Positions 32,372-40,351 of a DNA stretch of 64,000 nt are shown here, one piece after another. Numbering within the stretch: position 1 is the stretch's first letter; every line of letters starts with the position of its first letter. The notes below the pieces were generated by a model. It was not told the origin of the DNA and made no database searches. It saw nothing but the letters and a program-made list of their open reading frames with translations. The translations under genes were made by a program, and so were the position numbers. The DNA comes from Arthrobacter sp. ERGS1:01 (GTDB taxonomy: Bacteria > Actinomycetota > Actinomycetes > Actinomycetales > Micrococcaceae): positions 88,178 through 152,177 of the forward strand of contig NZ_CP012478.1 in assembly GCF_001281315.1 (NCBI RefSeq), in the 5' to 3' direction.

Positions 32372-32777
32372 GAAAGATGCTCTGGCGCTGAGCGCCGACG
32401 ACCAGGCCCGCTACGATTCGATGGCGGATTGGGCTGAAGATGCGATGCCCTTTGCGGCCGGAACGGCCACGGTTCGTCGCGGATCGGAGGCTGCCGCTCA
32501 CGGGCGGGCGGCCCTGCTTGAGGCCGGGATGGATCCGGCGGAGCTTGACCGCCTTATTGGTGGACGTCCCAGTGTGGACCCGGATGCCAAGCCGGGCAAG
32601 CACTCTCCGCAGATCAACGTGCGAGTTTCTGCTGACATGAAGCAGCAGATCAAGGCACTTGCTGCGGAGCGAGATGTCCGGCCGAGCGATATGACCAGGG
32701 AAGTGCTGGAAGCCGGCTTGCGTGAACTGCAGCGCTCCCACCATGGCGCCGCGCGCCGGGTCAAGCACCCGGCCTGA
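32364..32777 (+). CDS. RHH antitoxin-like protein
   Basis: This 137-aa protein has a disordered acidic N-terminal half and a C-terminal ribbon-helix-helix (INVRVSADMKQQIKALAAER, then PSDMTREVLEAGLREL). The ATG at 32364 overlaps the toxin-like gene's end. Antitoxins with a C-terminal DNA-binding part commonly autoregulate their operon. The stop overlaps the ATG of the HNH gene (TGATG). Confidence 0.65.
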   Translation: MTKKDALALSADDQARYDSMADWAEDAMPFAAGTATVRRGSEAAAHGRAALLEAGMDPAELDRLIGGRPSVDPDAKPGKHSPQINVRVSADMKQQIKALAAERDVRPSDMTREVLEAGLRELQRSHHGAARRVKHPA

Positions 32778-33253
32778 TGGACGTAATGGCCGAGTCACAC
32801 GATCGGTTTTGGTCCAAGGTCCTCAAAGGCCCGGGCCCGGAAGCGCACTGGGTCTGGACGGCAGCCGTCGCTGATGACGGGTACGGCCGGTATTTCCTGC
32901 GCCAGGACGGGCGGGATACCTCCGTACGGCCCCACCGCTACGCTTACGAGCTGGCCACCGGGGTCCCGCTGCGCGAGGGCGAAGTGTTGCGCCAGGTGTG
33001 CAATATTCCTATCTGTGTGCGCCCGGATCCCCGGCACCTGATAGCCGGCACGCAGCGGGAGAACATGCTGGATCGTGCCTGGGATGGCCGGCACGCCAAC
33101 GGCGCCACCTGGCGGTGGCGCGGCGTTGGACGAGAACTCTTTGCCGCCCGCTCCCGCGCCCTCCGGGACGCAGCCCTGGCACACGGCTGGGACCCCGCCA
33201 TACTAGGCCCGCTCAGGAGGGGCATCGACCCGGAAGCACCCACACTTTTCTAA
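32777..33253 (+). CDS. HNH-type endonuclease domain protein
   Basis: This 158-aa protein carries HWVWTAAVADDGYGRY, VRPHRYAYELATG and CNIPICVRPDPRHL followed by AGTQRENMLDR. These are the zinc-binding loop and catalytic His/Asn pattern of His-Me finger (HNH) nucleases of phage and plasmid origin. It overlaps the antitoxin-like gene by one base. It may be a free-standing homing-type nuclease or a plasmid processing enzyme. Confidence 0.78.
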   Translation: MDVMAESHDRFWSKVLKGPGPEAHWVWTAAVADDGYGRYFLRQDGRDTSVRPHRYAYELATGVPLREGEVLRQVCNIPICVRPDPRHLIAGTQRENMLDRAWDGRHANGATWRWRGVGRELFAARSRALRDAALAHGWDPAILGPLRRGIDPEAPTLF

Positions 33254-33281
33254 GAGATTTTCCCGTGCGAAGGAAAAAATT

Positions 33282-33309
33282 GCAGGGTCGGCCATTCGGC
33301 CGGCCCTGC
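33282..33309. terminator. hairpin terminator after the HNH gene
   Basis: A 12-bp stem (GCAGGGTCGGCC against GGCCGGCCCTGC, one G-T pair) with a 4-nt loop lies 29 bp after the HNH stop. The following sequence is only weakly T-rich. Confidence 0.6.
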
Positions 33310-33343
33310 TATTCCTACTCTGACGTAGGCTGACATCAGAGAA

Positions 33344-33382
33344 CCCTGCCGGGCGTCCCGCTATGGCCCCGGCAGGGCTTTT
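33344..33382 (+). terminator. rho-independent terminator
   Basis: CCCTGCCGGG pairs with CCCGGCAGGG across a 14-nt loop and is followed by CTTTT, giving a standard terminator for rightward transcripts. Confidence 0.7.
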
Positions 33383-33869
33383 CCATGCCCAGGCCACAAC
33401 GCCCCGGCAATGGCGCCAGGGCATTGGTGGTGGTGTGGATCCGCTCTGGCCGGCAGTTTCATAAGTGGCCTGGTGCTCACGAGCTCGCACCAAGCTAAAG
33501 GGCGGTCGCTGCGCGCCCGACTGTGGGTGTTCGGTCCAGGCTCCGCAAGCTCCGCCCGGCCCGAACCCCTGCTTTTGAAAACGCTGCGCGTTTTTTGGTT
33601 GCTGTCCTTCGGATTCTACGTGTCCGCTCCACCCCGTCTAGCCCCTCCTTCGTCGGGGCCTGCGCCAGGGAAAACATGTTCCGGCGCTCCTGCGTCGCTT
33701 ATTTCCTCCACACGTTTTCTCAGTCTTGCCCTTACGGGTAGACAGGGCTCCGTCGGCCACAGCTACGCAAGCTTCGCCAGCAACCAAAAAACAACGGGGA
33801 AAAGAGAAAAGCAGCTGGCCGGGTCACACCGCTCTCTCACCCCACCCTTCGCACAAGGAACAAACAACT
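33383..33869. other. long non-coding leader-like region
   Basis: Nearly 490 bp have no supported gene. The region carries GC-rich inverted segments and a CGCTGCGCG motif with T runs around 33580-33600. It precedes a small plasmid-type gene whose ribosome binding site is AAGGAA. It may hold a structured RNA, an origin or transfer-origin elements; none could be proven. Confidence 0.35.
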
Positions 33870-34298
33870 ATGAGCCTTACAACGCTGACGCCAGTAGCGA
33901 CGCAGGACACCAAGGAAGTCATCACCCACGGCCAGATGCTGGGCGATTACCGGGAGGGCACCGGGTACGACTGGATGGAAGAAATCGAGGAAGAGGGCTG
34001 GGCCGTCATCCCCAACTGGGGCATTGACGGCTGGGACTTGGGCCAATGGCCCTACGTCATGGTCGCAGGCACCCGCACAGCGGACGGGAAAGGCCCGCTG
34101 TGGGGCATGGCCACCTACTGCGAGGGCGACGTCAAAACGACCTGGTACCGGAACCAGAAAGCCCACTGGGTCGCCGTCACCGAGCAAGCTCACTTCTCCT
34201 GGTCCATGGGACAAGCCACCGGCCCGAAAGACCTCCCGGCCAAGCTCGAAGACATCCCCGCCCAGTACGCCCAGCCGTACCCCGGCTGGCTGAGCTAG
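33870..34298 (+). CDS. hypothetical plasmid-type protein
   Basis: This 142-aa acidic protein starts MSLTTLTPVATQDTKEVITH and is notably Trp-rich (WAVIPNWGIDGWDLGQWPY). It shows no signal peptide or known motif. The ATG at 33870 follows AAGGAACAAACAACT; longer in-frame starts read through non-coding sequence. A strong hairpin follows its stop. Confidence 0.6.
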   Translation: MSLTTLTPVATQDTKEVITHGQMLGDYREGTGYDWMEEIEEEGWAVIPNWGIDGWDLGQWPYVMVAGTRTADGKGPLWGMATYCEGDVKTTWYRNQKAHWVAVTEQAHFSWSMGQATGPKDLPAKLEDIPAQYAQPYPGWLS

Positions 34299-34308
34299 CC
34301 CAAGAAAT

Positions 34309-34349
34309 GCTGTGGTGGCCCTCCCAAAAGCGGGGAGGGCTACCACAGC
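34309..34349. terminator. hairpin terminator
   Basis: A 17-bp stem with one G-T or mismatched pair (GCTGTGGTGGCCCTCCC against GGGAGGGCTACCACAGC) closes a 7-nt loop, 11 bp after the preceding stop. No T tract follows. Confidence 0.6.
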
Positions 34350-34409
34350 CCCCGCCACACATCCCGGGAGAAGGAGCCGTCATAATCAGTTTCATAAAGG
34401 AACACTGCC

Positions 34410-34613
34410 GTGGCCACAGGCACCGTTAAATGCTTCAACGCAGAGAAGGGCTTTGGCTTCATCGCCGCCGATGACGGGTCGCAAGACGTATTCGCGCACC
34501 ACACGGCCATCGCCAGCGGCGGGTTCCCCACCCTGGAAGAGAACCAGAAAGTCCAATTCAACCTCGTCCAAGGCCCCAAAGGCCCCCAGACTGAAAACGT
34601 TCGCCCTCTGTGA
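34410..34613 (+). CDS. cold-shock-domain protein
   Basis: This 67-aa CspA-type protein binds single-stranded RNA or [23 protein letters not shown] contains RNP1 (KGFGFI), and DVFAHHTAI is RNP2. The length is exactly that of the family. It starts with GTG at 34410 after AAAGGA. It is a common small gene on actinobacterial replicons and is followed by a very long palindrome that probably ends its transcript. Confidence 0.93.
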   Translation: MATGTVKCFNAEKGFGFIAADDGSQDVFAHHTAIASGGFPTLEENQKVQFNLVQGPKGPQTENVRPL

Positions 34614-34659
34614 CCGCTCACGTCCATTGCGGCCAATCGAACCACTCCATCCGCTGCAT

Positions 34660-34708
34660 AGTCTAGGGCTCAAGAACCAGGCCAGGCCTGGTTCTTGAGC
34701 CCTAGACT
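34660..34708. repeat. 49-bp perfect palindrome after the cold-shock gene
   Basis: Arms of 24 bases (AGTCTAGGGCTCAAGAACCA then GGCC) are perfectly complementary around a single central A at 34684. Such length without a loop is more than a normal terminator needs, and no T tract follows. It could be a transcription block, a recombination site or a replication-associated palindrome. Confidence 0.75.
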
Positions 34709-34768
34709 GTGTCGGTTTGGAAGACACGATCGCTCAGGTCGTTGCGGGGAATGCGTAACTGTCACTCG

Positions 34769-34945
34769 TTACCGTTGACGGTACCGTACAGTACGTAGAA
34801 GCCTCGCTCGGCGCTCGGACCGTCGGCGGCGAGGGCAAGCGCGCCGAATAACGGCCATCCCAGGCGGCCCCTTCGGTCCAAGCACCTTGAGTTCCATCAG
34901 TTCTTCTGCCGTCAGCCCTGTCAGCACCTTATTGATTTCAGCCAT
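34769..34945 (-). CDS. possible small or truncated gene
   Basis: A 58-aa frame starts MAEINKVLTGLTAEELMELK after the very good ribosome binding site GGGGGAAG. The first 30 residues look like a genuine protein start, but the remainder is Arg-rich and probably out of frame with the original gene. It is likely a truncated remnant. The rest of 34709-35179 shows no other gene. Confidence 0.3.
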   Translation of the reverse strand: MAEINKVLTGLTAEELMELKVLGPKGPPGMAVIRRACPRRRRSERRARLLRTVRYRQR

Positions 34946-35179
34946 GAAACACTTCCCCCACTTGTGCAGGCTCATGTCCGCCTGAGTCCACGGGCTTGAG
35001 CATGGTGGCCGGTGTCGCAAGAATACGGGGATCACTTCCCACCAGTGGTACTTGGCGGTCTGGGACTGGCTTGGACCAGATATAGAGGTTGGCAATATCC
35101 TTGTGGCTGGGGCACTGCAGAATACAACTTTCCATTTTCTGGAGGACCACACCAGGGTCGTGAAATACTGGTGCTAGTG

Positions 35180-36574
35180 CTATATCCCGGCCAGAGTGGC
35201 TGGGGATAGGGCCAGCGCCAGCTCTTCCTCACCGAGCAGCTCACGTTCACGCACGATGCTGACGATGCCACGGCCTGTAGTCAATGCCTCCTTGACCAGT
35301 GCTGCGGAGACGGCGTATCCCAGCAGTGGGGTCAGCCCTGTCACGACCCCTAGTGACTCGTCCATGCGCCGGCGCAACACCGGTTCGTTTGCTGTGATGC
35401 CGTCCACGCAGCGTGAGCGCATTGTATCACAGGCGTTGGTGAGCCATTCCAGCACCTCAAGCAGTGTCTGCGCCATCATGGGTTCGAACGCGTTGAGTTG
35501 CAGCTGGCCTGCCTCCACGGCCATCGTCACGGCCGCGTCGGCGCCGACCACCCGGTAGGCGACCTGGCTGACCATCTCGGGGATCACCGGATTCACTTTG
35601 CCTGGCATGATCGAGGACCCGGCCTGGACCGGTGGCAGGATGAGCTCGCCGAACCCGGCTTGCGGTCCGGAAGACAGTAATCTCAGGTCGTTGCAGATCT
35701 TTGAAAGCTTCACTGCTGCCCGTTTCAGGATGCCGGAGACCAGCAGGAATACCCCCGCGTCGGATGTCGCCTCGATCAGGTTCGTGGCACTAACCAGGTC
35801 TAGGCCGGTAATTTCACGCATTTCACGGACCACTTCGGCACGGTAGCCGGTCGGTGCGGTGATGCCAGTGCCAATCGCTGTGGCCCCGAGATTGATTTCC
35901 CGCAGGTGGGGCAATAGTTCCCGCAGCCGCTGGGTGTCTTCGGCCAGGGTATCGGCGAACGCCGTGAACTCCTGGCCCAGTGTCATGGGCACAGCGTCCT
36001 GCAACTGGGTCCGTCCCACTTTCAGGATTCCGGAGAACTCTGCACCCTTGGTCCGAAACGCCATGCCCAGCTCCGCGTGGGCGGTGCACAGCGTCTCGAT
36101 GGCGCGGTGCAAGGCCAGCTTGATCGCCGTCGGATAGGTGTCGTTCGTGCTCTGGGACCGGTTCACGTGGTCGATCGGGTTCAATTGCGCGTAGTCGCCC
36201 AAACTGTGGCCGAGCAGTTCTAGCGCTCGGTTGGCGATGACCTCGTTCGCGTTCATATTCGTGCTGGTCCCGGCGCCGCCTTGGATGCAGTCGACGGCGA
36301 AAGCGCTGTCGAATCCACCGGCCATGACCTGTTTGCAGGCTTCCTGGATGGCAGCTGCGCGTTCGGTGTCCAGTAGTCCCAGGGTTTCGTTGCTGCGAGC
36401 CGCGGCCAGCTTGATGGCCCCGAACGCCCACACCACCTCTCGCAGTGACCCCACCGGATGACCGCTGATCGGAAAATTCTCCATCGCACGGAGTGTGGAA
36501 ATACCCCAGTACACGTCGGCAGGGATTTCCCGGCTCCCTAGCGAATCTGTCTCAAGCCGGCTTTTCGTGATCAT
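35180..36574 (-). CDS. aspA: aspartate ammonia-lyase
   Basis: This 464-aa enzyme deaminates L-aspartate to fumarate and ammonia. The fumarase/aspartase signature GSSIMPGKVNPVIPE is complete, and GGAGTSTNMNANEVIANRA and the active-site loop are conserved. The ATG at 36574 overlaps the stop of the amidohydrolase gene as ATGA. As the last gene of a coupled five-gene operon behind a monooxygenase and an amidohydrolase, it probably removes aspartate produced by this pathway. It is not likely a housekeeping copy given its location. Confidence 0.93.
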   Translation of the reverse strand: MITKSRLETDSLGSREIPADVYWGISTLRAMENFPISGHPVGSLREVVWAFGAIKLAAARSNETLGLLDTERAAAIQEACKQVMAGGFDSAFAVDCIQGGAGTSTNMNANEVIANRALELLGHSLGDYAQLNPIDHVNRSQSTNDTYPTAIKLALHRAIETLCTAHAELGMAFRTKGAEFSGILKVGRTQLQDAVPMTLGQEFTAFADTLAEDTQRLRELLPHLREINLGATAIGTGITAPTGYRAEVVREMREITGLDLVSATNLIEATSDAGVFLLVSGILKRAAVKLSKICNDLRLLSSGPQAGFGELILPPVQAGSSIMPGKVNPVIPEMVSQVAYRVVGADAAVTMAVEAGQLQLNAFEPMMAQTLLEVLEWLTNACDTMRSRCVDGITANEPVLRRRMDESLGVVTGLTPLLGYAVSAALVKEALTTGRGIVSIVRERELLGEEELALALSPATLAGI

Positions 36575-37755
36575 GGTGAGTGTTCCTGGGGTGTAGTGGT
36601 GTAGTCCAAGGCCGTGAGGGCCAGGGCGGCGGCGCCGTCGTGGATCGCCTGGTTGGCGGCCGCGCCAACACAGTGTGCGGCAAAGTCGGGCTGGTGGTTG
36701 CTTGCGGGAAAGCATCCGAGCCCGATGTAGGGGTGGATGGCCGGGACGAGCTGGGAGACGTTGCCCATGTCTGTGGACGCCCGATTCATGGTCGCCTGCT
36801 CGGCCGGGGCATCGAAGCGTCGGCCCAGCGACTGGGCGTGCGCCTTGTAGAGTCCCAACGCCCGTTCATCGGTGTGGAACTCCGAATATGGTTCCGATTC
36901 GGGGGTGATGGCCAGTTCGGCACCGGTTGCCAGAGCCCCCGCTTCAAAGCAGCGACGCACCAGTTCATCGAGGGGGCCGAGTTCAGCCAGTGTTTCGGCG
37001 CGCACATACCAGCGGCCCTCGGTATGCTCGGGGATCGCGTTCGGGGCCTGTCCGCCGCGTGTTTGGATGCCGTGTACTCGGGTGCTGGCCGCCAGTTGTT
37101 GACGCAAAAGGCCCAACGCCACCTGGGCGATGATGAACGCATCGTTCGCGTTGACGCCCCGGTCCGGATAGGCGGCGGCGTGCGCCGATTTGCCCCGGTA
37201 CTCGACGTGGTGGTGGGCGACGGCGAAGGGGCGGGCCTCCGCGGAATCCACCGGGCCAGGGTGCACCATCATGGCCAGATTAAGTCCGGCGAATGCACCC
37301 CGCTTGATCAGCTCGATTTTGCCGCCGCCACCCTCCTCGGCCGGGGTACCGTACAGCTCAATGGTCAAGTCACGTTCGGCGGCAAACGATGAGAGGATGA
37401 TGGCGGCGCCGACGGAGGTGGCGGCGATGATGTTGTGGCCGCAGGCGTGGCCCAGGCCAGGTAGGGCGTCATACTCGGCCATGAGCCCGATACGCTGGCT
37501 TCCGCTGCCAAACGTCGCGCGCACAGCCGTGTCGAAACCGAGATAGCCACGGTCAACGGTGAAACCATGCTTTTCGAGAAGCTCGGCCGTCCACGCACTG
37601 GCTTGGTGTTCGGCCCAGCCGAGCTCTGGGGTGGCGTGCAGCCGTTCGGAAAAGTCGATGAGCGAAGGCATCTCGGCGGCGACGGAGGCGAGCACCAGCG
37701 TCCGGGTCTTGGCGCTGTTCACAGCAGCTGCGTCCGTGGAAATGTCAGCGGTCAT
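36571..37755 (-). CDS. M20-family amidohydrolase
   Basis: This 394-aa metallo-hydrolase belongs to the M20/AbgB group. AEYDALPGLGHACGHNI carries a metal-binding HACGH and Asp/Glu ligands, GTPAEEGGGGK the catalytic Glu pair, and VHPGPVDSA a further His. Its start overlaps the DUF1028 gene by 11 nt. Such enzymes hydrolyse N-acyl or N-aminoacyl amides. In the proposed imidazoleacetate route it would release aspartate from N-formimino- or N-formylaspartate. Confidence 0.88.
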   Translation of the reverse strand: MTADISTDAAAVNSAKTRTLVLASVAAEMPSLIDFSERLHATPELGWAEHQASAWTAELLEKHGFTVDRGYLGFDTAVRATFGSGSQRIGLMAEYDALPGLGHACGHNIIAATSVGAAIILSSFAAERDLTIELYGTPAEEGGGGKIELIKRGAFAGLNLAMMVHPGPVDSAEARPFAVAHHHVEYRGKSAHAAAYPDRGVNANDAFIIAQVALGLLRQQLAASTRVHGIQTRGGQAPNAIPEHTEGRWYVRAETLAELGPLDELVRRCFEAGALATGAELAITPESEPYSEFHTDERALGLYKAHAQSLGRRFDAPAEQATMNRASTDMGNVSQLVPAIHPYIGLGCFPASNHQPDFAAHCVGAAANQAIHDGAAALALTALDYTTTPQEHSP

Positions 37756-38416
37756 CGCCGGGCACCCCATAGCCCACCGAAACGGCCGGATCCAGGCCGC
37801 GCACCACGTAGGCATCGCGCTGGGGCAACCACACGCCCAGCAGCTCGCCAAGGGCGTCGATAGGGTCGTCGTGCCAGTCCACGCGCAGGTCCGTGTCCGG
37901 CCAGCCATGACCGGAGGTCACCGACAATCCGGCCGAATGTAGGGGCCCAGACTCGCCTCCGGCCACTAGCCCCGCGCGTAGTGCCGCCAGGAGCCGGACC
38001 TCAAGTTCACCGGTGGTGGCAGTGAACGCGTCACACATTTCCTGGGGGACACTGTCGTTCGCCAACATGTTTCCCGCGGCCACGGAACCATCCCCATAGC
38101 CTTCCCCTAGGGTGCCGAGCGTGTGTGCACCGCTGAACACAGCCGATGTCCCGGCGATGTCGAGGACGATGATCTGGCGGTACTCGATGTCCGGCGTCTG
38201 TGCGGTCAGCCGCGCCAACGCCTCCGCGGCTGGCACGCCGGCTTCCAAGGCATCGAGCAGCGTCGTACCTAGGCGCGGGTCGGTGATGTTTTGCGAGCTG
38301 ACCACGCCGGCACGGTCGCGCAGATGTGCGCAACGGGCAGCCACAGCGGGCGAGGAGGAGGTGACGGCGATCCCATACCGGCCCCCGCCGTCGGTGCCGG
38401 CAATGCTGAAAGTCAT
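37745..38416 (-). CDS. DUF1028-family protein
   Basis: This 223-aa protein starts MTFSIAGTDGGGRYGIAVTS and contains ARCAHLRDRAGVVSSQN and AAGNMLANDSVPQ, the family's conserved blocks. DUF1028 proteins have an Ntn-hydrolase-like fold and recur beside RidA and peptidase genes. The ATG overlaps the RidA stop as ATGA. A role as amidohydrolase in the same pathway is possible; the exact reaction is unknown. Confidence 0.85.
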   Translation of the reverse strand: MTFSIAGTDGGGRYGIAVTSSSPAVAARCAHLRDRAGVVSSQNITDPRLGTTLLDALEAGVPAAEALARLTAQTPDIEYRQIIVLDIAGTSAVFSGAHTLGTLGEGYGDGSVAAGNMLANDSVPQEMCDAFTATTGELEVRLLAALRAGLVAGGESGPLHSAGLSVTSGHGWPDTDLRVDWHDDPIDALGELLGVWLPQRDAYVVRGLDPAVSVGYGVPGDDR

Positions 38417-38835
38417 CTCCGGTCTCCTGCCAGGACGGCGGTGGCGTCGATCTCCACGAGCCATTCGGGCCGGGCCAGCGCGCTGACCACGATCCCGGTG
38501 GAGACCGGAAATACACCTTTGAGCCAGCGGCCCATGGTGCGGTAGACCGTTTCCCGGTAGCGCGGGTCGATCAGGTACACGGTGACTTTCACAATGTCCT
38601 CCAGCGTCCCGCCGGCTTCTTCCAACAACATCTTGATGTTCGCCATGGCCTTCTCGGCCTGGACCTCGACGTCGCCAATGCCCACCGACTCACGGGTGTC
38701 CAAATCCTGCCCGATCTGCCCGCGCAAATAGACCACGCCGTTGGCGACGACCGCCTGGCACAGGTCATTGTCCAGGTTCTGCTCCGGATAGGTTTCCTTG
38801 GTATTGAACGGACGGATGCGCGTGTGTGTCGACAT
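38413..38835 (-). CDS. RidA-family enamine/imine deaminase
   Basis: This 140-aa protein has the family's GQIGQDLDTRE near residue 40 and the Arg-containing loop, with ARPEWLVEIDATAVL at the end. RidA proteins hydrolyse reactive enamines or imines. The start at 38835 follows GGGAG and shares bases with the monooxygenase stop. In the proposed pathway it could speed loss of ammonia from an unstable imine produced after ring hydroxylation. Confidence 0.9.
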   Translation of the reverse strand: MSTHTRIRPFNTKETYPEQNLDNDLCQAVVANGVVYLRGQIGQDLDTRESVGIGDVEVQAEKAMANIKMLLEEAGGTLEDIVKVTVYLIDPRYRETVYRTMGRWLKGVFPVSTGIVVSALARPEWLVEIDATAVLAGDRR

Positions 38836-40112
38836 CAGAATGCTCCCATCGCCGCAAGGGCTGTTTGCTCGTTTTGGGCAAGGTAACTTTGCTGAATCGC
38901 GATCTGGTCCGCGACATACTTGGCGTCGTGCCACACGCCCCAGATGAAACTCGATCCGCGGCGTGACTGCCACGGCAGGCCGAGGAAGTAGACTCCGGCC
39001 TCGGGCGATACGCCGCGTTGCTGCCGCGGCTTGCCGAACTCATCGAACGCGTCGACCTGCAACCAGCTGTAGTCGAGGGCGAAGCCGGTGGCCCAGACGA
39101 TCGTGGCGACCCCCGCGTTGGTGAGGTCGAGCTCGAGGATTGGGTGGGTGACGTTTTCGGGATCGGGGCGCAGAGTGCGCGCATCAGGCTCTTCGGGCAG
39201 GTCCAGGCCGTTGCGCTGGATGTAGGCATCGGCTTCGTCCAGCACCTCTAGATAGTGGGCGTCGCCGTTCGCGATGTTCTTGCGAAGATCTTGGGCAAAG
39301 TGCATGGTCCCGTTGGCGAACGATTCGGTCCGGCCCACGAGCTCGATGCCATTCTCCGCGAGAGCCCGGAAGTCCACGGTATGGCCGCCGTCCGCTCCAC
39401 TCACCGCGATCGTGACGTGCTCCGCACCCAGGGGGGGCGTGGAGGCATCCCACATACCGAGCACTCCGAGCCACCAGCAAAAGTCCCGTCCGCGGTAACT
39501 GCGGGGGGGCCTGTCATGCGGCCCGACCGAGAGGAAGACTTGCCGGCCCGACCTCTGAATTTCCGCAGCAATCTGTACGCCCGAGGACCCCGCCCCAACA
39601 ACGAGAACGGCACCTTCAGGTAGTTGTCCCGGGTTGCGGTAGGAACTTGAGTGGATCTGCACGAGCTCGGCAGCGTCGGGAACGACGGCTGGAATCACCG
39701 GTCGTTGGAACGGCCCCGTCGCGGCAACCACGTAGCGTGCATTGAAGTCTCCGTCCGATGTCTGAACGTGAAAGCCGGGTGCACCCGCGTTTCTACGTAC
39801 AGAGGTCACCTCGACACCGCAGCGGATCGGCGCATCGATCTTCTCCGCATAGGAGACGAAGTAATCCGCGACCTGCTCCTTTGACGCAAAAGCCCCCGGC
39901 TCGAGTCCGTCAAATTCCAGGCCAGGAAAGCGGTCATGCCAGACCGGGCCATTCGCTACCAGGGAGTCCCACCGCATTGAGCGCCAACGCTCGGCGATGC
40001 GGTGACGCTCCAGAACGAGATGCGGTATGCCGCGGTCGCTCAGGTGTTCACTCATCGCGACTCCGGCCTGTCCTGCACCTACGACCAGGACCTCAACCTC
40101 TTGCCTTGACAT
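38835..40112 (-). CDS. FAD/NADPH flavin monooxygenase (candidate imidazoleacetate hydroxylase)
   Basis: This 425-aa class B-type flavin monooxygenase has an FAD loop VLVVGAGQAGVAMSE at the N-terminus and an NADPH loop VLVVGAGSSGVQIAAEI near residue 170, with an IHSSSYRNPG segment between. TIVWATGF lies near the C-terminus. TAGGAGATTGAT precedes the ATG. It is first in the five-gene operon. Given aspartase and amidohydrolase downstream and an amine oxidase nearby, the best fit is imidazole-4-acetate hydroxylation. Other amine or heterocycle oxidations remain possible. Confidence 0.82.
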   Translation of the reverse strand: MSRQEVEVLVVGAGQAGVAMSEHLSDRGIPHLVLERHRIAERWRSMRWDSLVANGPVWHDRFPGLEFDGLEPGAFASKEQVADYFVSYAEKIDAPIRCGVEVTSVRRNAGAPGFHVQTSDGDFNARYVVAATGPFQRPVIPAVVPDAAELVQIHSSSYRNPGQLPEGAVLVVGAGSSGVQIAAEIQRSGRQVFLSVGPHDRPPRSYRGRDFCWWLGVLGMWDASTPPLGAEHVTIAVSGADGGHTVDFRALAENGIELVGRTESFANGTMHFAQDLRKNIANGDAHYLEVLDEADAYIQRNGLDLPEEPDARTLRPDPENVTHPILELDLTNAGVATIVWATGFALDYSWLQVDAFDEFGKPRQQRGVSPEAGVYFLGLPWQSRRGSSFIWGVWHDAKYVADQIAIQQSYLAQNEQTALAAMGAF

Positions 40113-40315
40113 ATCAATCTCCTAATCCTTGGGCAATTGCCACAACGCGAGTTGACGCGCACGACTGCAAAAGAGCATGCACGTTGCCAGTCCCGTCCAC
40201 GGCAACCATCGGCCGGAGTGTTTTCGTAACGGCCGCCGCGGCCCTTTGTGTGACGGCCATTTCATTCTCACCCCACAAACCTTCATCTGCATAGCGCATA
40301 AAATCGCTCAAACGC

Positions 40316-40330
40316 ATCAGAAATTCTGAT
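40316..40330. promoter_or_regulatory. LysR-type operator candidate
   Basis: ATCAGAAATTCTGAT is a perfect palindrome around its central A and contains the LysR consensus T-N11-A as TCAGAAATTCTGA. It lies 22 bp before the LysR ATG in the divergent region, where these regulators normally bind to control themselves and the opposite operon. Confidence 0.65.
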
Positions 40331-40351
40331 TTCGGGGGTTAGGATTGCTTC

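Noticed and set aside
40114..40317. Small minus-strand frame of 67 codons in the LysR/monooxygenase divergent region
   Set aside because: It overlaps the probable promoters and LysR box and shows no motif or ribosome binding site.
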